Both the position numbers and the translations under genes were made by a program. This document shows positions 58,857 through 64,000 of a DNA stretch of 64,000 nucleotides, piece after piece (the first letter of the stretch is position 1; each line of letters starts with the position of its first letter). This stretch comes from Sulfurospirillum sp. UBA4058. Its GTDB lineage: Bacteria; Campylobacterota; Campylobacteria; Campylobacterales; Sulfurospirillaceae. The notes under the pieces are model-generated. The model searched no databases and was not told where the DNA came from. It saw only the letters and a list, made by a program, of their open reading frames with translations. The stretch is taken from NCBI GenBank assembly GCA_002382085.1, contig DFZK01000005.1, forward strand, positions 232,755 to 296,754, in the 5' to 3' direction.

Positions 58857-59630
58857 ATGGATTTAACCGTCATCTTAGGCATGTTGCTTGCCGTTACGTC
58901 GATCTCCGTAGGCGATCTTTTAGAGGGCGGCAATCCCGTTCACGTTTTACATTTTACCTCCTTTTTGATCGTGGTTCCGACCGCTATGGCATCGGCAATG
59001 ACGGGTACGACCCAAGAAAACGTTAAAGCCGCTTTTAAAGAATTTAAGCTCGTTTTTAAAAAATCACCTATCGATCTTCACGCACGCATTAAACAAATCG
59101 TCGATTTCGCCATTATCGCAAGACGCGACGGTATTTTGGCGTTAGAATCGCATGCCAACCAAATGGAAGACGAATTTTTCAAAAAAGGCTTAAGCATGGC
59201 GGTTGACGGCACGGAAGCGCACGAAATCGAAGAGACCTTAGAAATTATGATCGAACAAACCGAAGAGTATTATCACGGTGCGGCGCACTACTGGCTTTTA
59301 GCCGGTGAAACGTGCCCCGTTATGGGACTCGTCGGTGCCGTTTTGGGGTTGATCCTTGCACTCCAAAAACTCGATAATCCCGCCGAAATGGCGGCAGGTA
59401 TCGCGGGAGCGTTTACCGCGACGGTTACGGGTATTGCCGGTGCGTACATGTTCTTAGGCCCTTGGGGAAATAAACTTAAGGGAAAATCGCACGATTTTAT
59501 CAAAGAAAAACATGTCATTTTAGCCGGTATTTTAGGCATTTCGCACGGCGACAATCCACGAACGTTAGAGATGAAACTTCTGAACTACCTCTCTCCGCTC
59601 GAGGAGAAAAAAAGCCAATTCGATAAATAA
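58857..59630 (+). CDS. motA: Flagellar motor stator protein MotA
   Basis: 257 residues from ATG 58857 (MDLTVILGMLLA), with GGAG and AAGG upstream; the longer frame from 58632 lies across the cmeR gene and promoter. Four membrane helices; the third and fourth carry GETCPVMGLVGAVLGLILALQ and AAGIAGAFTATVTGIAGAYMFLGP. The cytoplasmic loop (about 60-150) has the conserved charged residues. With MotB it forms the proton channel of the motor. Confidence 0.95.
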   Translation: MDLTVILGMLLAVTSISVGDLLEGGNPVHVLHFTSFLIVVPTAMASAMTGTTQENVKAAFKEFKLVFKKSPIDLHARIKQIVDFAIIARRDGILALESHANQMEDEFFKKGLSMAVDGTEAHEIEETLEIMIEQTEEYYHGAAHYWLLAGETCPVMGLVGAVLGLILALQKLDNPAEMAAGIAGAFTATVTGIAGAYMFLGPWGNKLKGKSHDFIKEKHVILAGILGISHGDNPRTLEMKLLNYLSPLEEKKSQFDK

Positions 59631-59639
59631 GGAAATTTT

Positions 59640-60434
59640 GTGGGTAAAAAATGTAAAAAGTTGGAATGCCCCGCCGGTGAAAAATGGGCCGTTCCTTATG
59701 CCGACTTTCTTAGCCTCCTTTTAGCACTTTTTATTGCTTTATACGCACTCGCCTCGGTTAATAGCGAAAAAATGAAGGCTCTTAAAGAGGAGTTCGTCAA
59801 AATTTACGATTACAGTGCCAAGCCCGAAGAGGCCAATCCCGTTATTCGCTTAAACGCCAAAGCCGGAGATGCGGCAAAAGATAAAGACAAAGGCAACGCC
59901 GGAGGCGTATCGACACAACTGGACGAGATTGCCAAGTTGGCTGAAATGATTGAAAAAATGAACATCGGGGAAGGCTCGTTGGAGCAAAAAATTGACGGTG
60001 CGATGCTCAAGCTACCTACGAAGATGTTATTTGCTCCGGGCTCGGCCGACATTACCAATAGCGATTCGATGCTTTTCTTAAAACGCGTTTCGGATATTAT
60101 TTCGATGTTACCTAAAAACGTCGACGTCGTCGTCAAAGGATACACCGACAATACGCCCGTACCGAGCGGCAGTAAGTTTCAAGACAATTTAGAGCTCTCG
60201 AGCGCACGCGCCAATGCCGTTATTCGCGTTTTAATTAAAAACGGTATTGCACGCGATCGCCTTAGCTCCGCCGGATACGGCGATACAAAACCTCTTGCAA
60301 GCAACGATACGCCGGAGGGTCGAGAGAAAAACGGTCGCGTCGAGTTTACGATGCGCATCTCAGGTCCCGATAACTCCGCTAAAAAAGAGTCTATCCTCGA
60401 TACGCTCAACACCATCAACAAAAAAGCAGAATAG
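59640..60434 (+). CDS. motB: Flagellar motor stator protein MotB
   Basis: 264 residues starting at GTG 59640, with AAGGAAA upstream. One membrane helix (about 20-42), with the proton-carrying Asp in AVPYADFLSLLLALFIALYALASV. The C-terminal OmpA-like domain binds peptidoglycan (VVKGYTDNTPVPSG, NLELSSARANAVI, DRLSSAGYGDTKPLASN). Follows motA after 9 bases. Confidence 0.95.
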   Translation: MGKKCKKLECPAGEKWAVPYADFLSLLLALFIALYALASVNSEKMKALKEEFVKIYDYSAKPEEANPVIRLNAKAGDAAKDKDKGNAGGVSTQLDEIAKLAEMIEKMNIGEGSLEQKIDGAMLKLPTKMLFAPGSADITNSDSMLFLKRVSDIISMLPKNVDVVVKGYTDNTPVPSGSKFQDNLELSSARANAVIRVLIKNGIARDRLSSAGYGDTKPLASNDTPEGREKNGRVEFTMRISGPDNSAKKESILDTLNTINKKAE

Positions 60435-60448
60435 TTTCGCTATTCTGC
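60426..60448 (+). terminator. Hairpin at the motB stop
   Basis: Perfect 9-bp stem GCAGAATAG / CTATTCTGC with loop TTTCG, spanning the motB stop codon. It lacks a T-run, so it may be a weak terminator or a 3'-end stabiliser. Confidence 0.65.
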
Positions 60449-60474
60449 CCCATCTCTAACATGAACGAGTTTTT

Positions 60475-62310
60475 ATGATCCAAGTCAGTCATTTGTATAA
60501 ACATTTCGGCGAACAAAGCCTTTTTGAAGATATTAATTTTAATTTAGGAAGCGGTTATAAGGTCGGCTTCGTCGGGCGAAACGGCTCGGGAAAATCCACA
60601 CTTTTTAAAATACTCCTCGGTGAAGAGGAAGCCGACTCAGGCGATATTTTAATTCCGAAAAACTATACCGTAGGAACGCTTCGCCAACATATCCTCTTTA
60701 CGCACCCAAGCGTTCGCGAAGAGTGTGCTTCCGTACTGAAACACGAGGAAGCCTTTGACGTTTACAAAATCGAAAAGCTGCTCTTCGGTCTAGGTTTTAC
60801 GCAAGATGATCTTGACAAAGACCCGATGAGTTTTTCGGGAGGGTATCAAATCCGTCTCAACCTCGTCAAACTTCTTGCCGCCCAACCTAACATGTTATTG
60901 TTGGACGAGCCGACCAACTACCTTGACATCGTTTCCATGCGTTGGCTTAAAAACTTTCTCAAAGAGTTTAAAGGCGAACTCATCCTCATTACCCACGATC
61001 GTGATTTTATGGACGCAGTCTGCACGCATACGATGGGACTCCGACGGCGATCACTCAAATTGATTGAAGGCAATACGCACAAATACTACGCTAAACTTGA
61101 AGAAGACGACGAGTACTACCTCAAAACCAAAGCCAATTTGGACAAAAAACGTGCCGAATTGGAAGATTTTATTACGCGGCAAAAAGCAAAAGCCTCCAAA
61201 GCCGTGATGGCGCAAAGCAAGGCGAAACAACTCGAGAAAATGGGTGAAATGGACGATCTAGAATCGGAGAGCAGTCTCTCTTTTGCCTTTAATTACAAAA
61301 AAACGCCGGCTAAAATCATGCTGGAAGCCGACGGACTCACCTTCGGTTATGATCCCTCTAAACCGCTTTTTAAACAACTCTCGTTTAAACTCGAAAAAGG
61401 AAAATGTTTAGCCATTATCGGTAAAAACGGTAAAGGAAAATCCACGCTTCTCAACCTTTTAGCAGGCGAATTAAATCCGCAAACAGGTTCGTTGTATTTT
61501 CATCCGGAAACGTCGCATGCCCATTTCGGACAAACCAATATCCAAAGGCTCAATCTTAAAAATACGATTATCGATGAAATCTACGAAACCGATCCTCTTC
61601 TTGGGATTACGCGCGTACGCTCGATTTGCGGAGCGATGATGTTTAGCGGTAAACTTGCGGAAAAAGAGATTTCTATCCTCTCCGGAGGTGAACGAAGCCG
61701 TGTTATGCTCGGTAAAATTATCGCGACGCCCGCAAACCTTCTTTTCTTAGACGAACCTACCAACCATCTTGACATGTACTCCATCGACGCGCTTTGCGAA
61801 GCGATTAAAAGCTTTGAAGGATCAACCGTTTTGGTGACGCACTCCGAGGCGATGCTTCGGACATTAGCCGATGCGTTGATTATTTTTCATCACGATAAAG
61901 CGGAGTTTTTCGAAGGCAACTACGATACGTTTCTAGAAAAGATCGGCTGGGAAGAGGAGCTTGAAACCACACCGAAAAAAACCGTATCGAGTGATTATAA
62001 CGAGATCAAAAAACGACGTACCAAGCTGATTCAAGAGCGAAGTAACGTTTTATCGCCTCTGAAAAAAGAGATTGAGCGTTTAGAACATAGTATTATCGCG
62101 CTAGAAAAGCGTATGAAAAGCAATAACGAAGCTCTTGTCGTCTGCTCGACAAACACCAACGATTTAGGCGAATTACAACGCCTCAGCAAAGCGATTAAAA
62201 TCGACGAAGAAGAGCTTGAAAGACTTTTCGAGATGTTTGAGTCTTTACATGTACGTCACGATTCGCTCTTTGAAGCCTATGAAATTCAATTGAAAAACAT
62301 TGAAAATTAG
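60475..62310 (+). CDS. ABC-F family ATPase
   Basis: 611-residue soluble protein with two ABC domains and no membrane segments. Walker A motifs GRNGSGKST (about 35) and GKNGKGKST (about 315), signatures SFSGGYQ and LSGGERS, Walker B LLLDEPTNYLD and LFLDEPTNHLD. A charged linker lies between the domains (KKRAELEDFITRQKAKASKAVMAQSKAKQ), and a coiled-coil C-terminal extension follows (about 505-605). Such proteins act on the ribosome (Uup/EttA type). A variant palindrome lies near the 3' end. Confidence 0.94.
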   Translation: MIQVSHLYKHFGEQSLFEDINFNLGSGYKVGFVGRNGSGKSTLFKILLGEEEADSGDILIPKNYTVGTLRQHILFTHPSVREECASVLKHEEAFDVYKIEKLLFGLGFTQDDLDKDPMSFSGGYQIRLNLVKLLAAQPNMLLLDEPTNYLDIVSMRWLKNFLKEFKGELILITHDRDFMDAVCTHTMGLRRRSLKLIEGNTHKYYAKLEEDDEYYLKTKANLDKKRAELEDFITRQKAKASKAVMAQSKAKQLEKMGEMDDLESESSLSFAFNYKKTPAKIMLEADGLTFGYDPSKPLFKQLSFKLEKGKCLAIIGKNGKGKSTLLNLLAGELNPQTGSLYFHPETSHAHFGQTNIQRLNLKNTIIDEIYETDPLLGITRVRSICGAMMFSGKLAEKEISILSGGERSRVMLGKIIATPANLLFLDEPTNHLDMYSIDALCEAIKSFEGSTVLVTHSEAMLRTLADALIIFHHDKAEFFEGNYDTFLEKIGWEEELETTPKKTVSSDYNEIKKRRTKLIQERSNVLSPLKKEIERLEHSIIALEKRMKSNNEALVVCSTNTNDLGELQRLSKAIKIDEEELERLFEMFESLHVRHDSLFEAYEIQLKNIEN

Positions 62311-62343
62311 TGTAAAATTGCCAAAAAAGCAAAGGTACACACG

Positions 62344-62646
62344 ATGCAAAATTTAAAAGAACTCCTCTTGGAGAACGGTTGCTCGCCGGAATTTATCATT
62401 GACGCTATGCGCTATGAACATCTTTTTAAAGGAGACGTCGACGCATTTCTCGATACCGTCGAAGATATTTTGATGAACGAAGAAGAGTACGATGAAGAAG
62501 CACTTGACGATGAGGACGATTTTGATGAAGAGGAAGACGATCCTATTTATCAAAGCGAATACAATTACGAGGGCAACGAAGACGATATCTATTTTGAAGA
62601 CGAAGACGGCGAAGAAGCCTTTGAAGACGACGAAGAAGAGGAATAA
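62344..62646 (+). CDS. Very acidic small protein
   Basis: 100 residues. The first 45 form a helical head (LKELLLENGCSPEFIIDAMRYEHLFKGDVDAFLDTVEDIL); the remainder is almost only Asp, Glu, Tyr and Phe. No family is recognised. It starts 33 bases after the ABC-F gene and has its own terminator. Acidic tails like this can mimic DNA or RNA, or bind basic ribosomal proteins; that is speculation here. Confidence 0.82.
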   Translation: MQNLKELLLENGCSPEFIIDAMRYEHLFKGDVDAFLDTVEDILMNEEEYDEEALDDEDDFDEEEDDPIYQSEYNYEGNEDDIYFEDEDGEEAFEDDEEEE

Positions 62647-62656
62647 CCCTCTTTTT
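62636..62656 (+). terminator. Terminator after the acidic protein gene
   Basis: Stem AAGAGG / CCTCTT with a 6-base loop running into a T-run (TCTTTTT). It overlaps the 3' end of the gene. Confidence 0.75.
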
Positions 62657-63396
62657 CACACCTCGACGTTAAATCCTTGCTCGATATAAGGATATTCCGC
62701 TTTAATTTTTTTCTCACGAATCGGCAATAAGGTTTGACAACTCGCATGAATGAAATAGCCGTTTTTCGGCTCGATTCGGCGAATCAACGCCGCCGCACTT
62801 TGCGGCGTACAGTGTTTTTGAGAAAGCATTCCGTCGCTATAACACGCATCGATAAACAGATGGTCAATCTTTTGGGCGTGTAAAAAGGTAAGCATCGTCT
62901 CTTCGATGTTGCCGCAATCGGTCAAATACGCTACCGTTTTCGTTTTCGTACGAATCACATATCCCAATGTCGGCTTCGAGTGCACAAGGGCAACCGCCGT
63001 GATCGTGACGCCTTGAATTTCAACGCTCTCTAAAGGGTTGAGTACACGGTAGCGTAAAGAATCTTTGTGTACGAACAGATCTCCGAAACCGTTGGAATCA
63101 TCGGGAATATAACAGGGAATGGTCGTTACGGATTTGCGAAGACGCATCAGTCCCAAACAATGGTCGGCATGAAAGTGCGTTAAAAAGACGGCACGAATCG
63201 TAACGGTATTAAACCGATCCATGAGCGTATCGCATCCGGCATCAAACAAAATCACGCTTCCGTCGTCTAACGTTAAATAAGCCGATGTCGAACGATTGCT
63301 GATTCCTTTTTCCCTGGCTTCTTGACAAACTTTACATGTACAGTGATGAAGCGGTATACCGCCCGTATCCGAAGTCCCTAAAAATTCAAATTTCAC
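62656..63396 (-). CDS. Metallo-beta-lactamase-fold hydrolase, PhnP-like
   Basis: 246 residues. The metal motif is THFHADHCLG (HxHxDH), followed by LTDCGN and FIDACYSD for further ligands. The N-terminus FEFLGTSDTGGIPLHHCTCKVCQEAREKG matches PhnP/cyclic phosphodiesterase-like proteins. The substrate is unknown. A variant palindrome encodes Thr-Cys-Lys at 63332-63341. Confidence 0.9.
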   Translation of the reverse strand: MKFEFLGTSDTGGIPLHHCTCKVCQEAREKGISNRSTSAYLTLDDGSVILFDAGCDTLMDRFNTVTIRAVFLTHFHADHCLGLMRLRKSVTTIPCYIPDDSNGFGDLFVHKDSLRYRVLNPLESVEIQGVTITAVALVHSKPTLGYVIRTKTKTVAYLTDCGNIEETMLTFLHAQKIDHLFIDACYSDGMLSQKHCTPQSAAALIRRIEPKNGYFIHASCQTLLPIREKKIKAEYPYIEQGFNVEV

Positions 63397-63461
63397 CTAT
63401 TCCCTTTAAAAAAAGATGTGAAATTATACACGAAAAAGAGGAGTCGGACGTTAAACCACCG

Positions 63462-63492
63462 TGACATGTAAAGAACATCTCTTTACATGTCA
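63462..63492. repeat. Hairpin made of two facing palindrome variants
   Basis: TGACATGTAAAGA (63462-63474), loop ACATC, TCTTTACATGTCA (63480-63492): a perfect 13-bp inverted repeat. Each arm holds a one-mismatch copy of the window-wide palindrome, and the mismatches are complementary. It lies 27 bases downstream of the chemoreceptor stop on the minus strand. Confidence 0.9.
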
Positions 63493-63518
63493 TCTCCAAA
63501 TCATCTTCGAAAGCTTAC

Positions 63519-64000
63519 TTACTGAAACTGTCCCAACTTGGAATTGAGATTTTCCGCTAACTTGGAGAGATGATCCGCCGCAGAGGCGATCTCTTCGACG
63601 CTTCTGGCATTCTCACTCGTAATCGCATTGATATTGGTGACAAGATCAACGATCTTATCGGTATCTTTAGCGATCTTATGGGAGTTATCGGCACTCACGC
63701 TCACCGACGCGACGCTTTCGTTCATCACCGAAGTCGTTGAAATAATGGTATTTTCCACATTGGTTGAAACCGAAGCGAGGTGACGAATGTTTTGTGCATT
63801 TTTACTCATCTTATCCGAAGAGTTCACGATGGATTGAACGATGACGTTAATCGTTGCGTTAATCTCGGTTAAGGACGATTGGGTACGTTCGGCAAGTTTG
63901 CGTACTTCATCGGCAACCACCGCAAAACCGCGTCCGTGTTCTCCCGCCCGTGCGGCTTCGATCGCGGCATTGAGTGCGAGCAAATTGGTTTGATCGGCAA
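63519..64000 (-). CDS. Methyl-accepting chemotaxis protein, signalling domain (5' part beyond window)
   Basis: The visible 160 residues are the C-terminal half of a chemoreceptor signalling domain, open to the window edge. The hairpin tip region is ADQTNLLALNAAIEAARAGEH, then GRGFAVVADEVRKLAERTQSSL. It ends in QFQ with no CheR pentapeptide. The tip is nearly identical in protein to that of the receptor at 45812-47941, but the flanks differ. Confidence 0.95.
   Translation of the reverse strand, partial: ADQTNLLALNAAIEAARAGEHGRGFAVVADEVRKLAERTQSSLTEINATINVIVQSIVNSSDKMSKNAQNIRHLASVSTNVENTIISTTSVMNESVASVSVSADNSHKIAKDTDKIVDLVTNINAITSENARSVEEIASAADHLSKLAENLNSKLGQFQ

Noticed and set aside
3949..61775. 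Isolated ACATGT sites without TT/AA flanks (for example 3949, 23089, 28044, 47299, 61772)
   Set aside because: Their number is about what chance predicts, so they are not counted as members of the palindrome family.
1..64000. tRNA, rRNA, tmRNA, CRISPR array, replication origin
   Set aside because: Intergenic gaps are all shorter than 240 bp and none shows the matching conserved sequence or structure.

Overview
The window comes from a motile, hydrogen-oxidising member of the Campylobacterota, most likely Sulfurospirillum or a close relative. The evidence is a Tat-exported uptake hydrogenase small subunit, a Campylobacter-type cmeR-cmeABC efflux locus, single-domain FlgJ, flagellar genes preceded by sigma28 and sigma54 promoters of the type used in this group, and the gene orders glmU-coaBC and flgI-flgJ-flgM-flgN-flgK. 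The genus is an inference. Coding density is about 96 %, and there is no rRNA, tRNA, CRISPR array or insertion sequence.

Layout. 1-4.2 kb: the start of the membrane uptake hydrogenase operon (hydA, cut by the window edge), then a second, cytoplasmic-type [NiFe] hydrogenase pair in an overlapping operon with a TetR regulator. 4.3-12.2 kb: TerB-like protein, pgi, YgiQ-type radical SAM, a thiamine-binding-like protein, an unknown protein with a near-perfect flagellar sigma28 promoter, and a two-gene module of a PhnD-type binding protein and a membrane GGDEF-EAL-CZB enzyme. 12.3-28.5 kb: mostly housekeeping (fliP, glmU, coaBC, prepilin peptidase, lptF, truA, a catalytically dead dihydroorotase homologue, a degenerate GH3 protein, gpsA, gatB, thiE, atpB, sulP, an orphan ABC permease). 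28.5-36.3 kb: flagellar genes flgK, flgN, flgM, flgJ, flgI on the minus strand, then rsmD, then flaG-fliD-fliS and a FliT-sized gene on the plus strand. 36.3-43.7 kb: a sodium/solute symporter with a 56-residue accessory protein, divergent from iorA-iorB-paaK-ACT-paaK, which together suggest arylacetate and aromatic amino acid metabolism; valine codon choice here differs from the neighbouring core genes. 43.8-44.8 kb: an AT-rich orphan membrane protein. 44.9-52.2 kb: a DUF523/DUF1722 protein, a chemoreceptor, DNA photolyase, a nitroreductase and a two-gene radical SAM DNA-repair pair. 52.2-58.7 kb: cmeC, cmeB, cmeA and cmeR with a recognisable CmeR operator. 58.8-64 kb: motAB with a sigma28 promoter, an ABC-F ATPase, a very acidic small protein, a metallo-beta-lactamase-fold hydrolase and the 3' end of another chemoreceptor.

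The most unusual signal is not a gene. The 10-bp palindrome TTACATGTAA occurs 21 times in full, plus 11 single-substitution variants, where well under one copy would be expected by chance. It lies between genes, inside terminator hairpins, next to ribosome binding sites and inside coding regions, where it is read as Leu-His-Val, Thr-Cys-Lys/Asn or Tyr-Met-stop depending on frame. Three copies (one a variant) fall within 90 bp of the photolyase gene. It looks like a highly iterated palindrome selected at DNA level, with copies densest between 37 and 52 kb.
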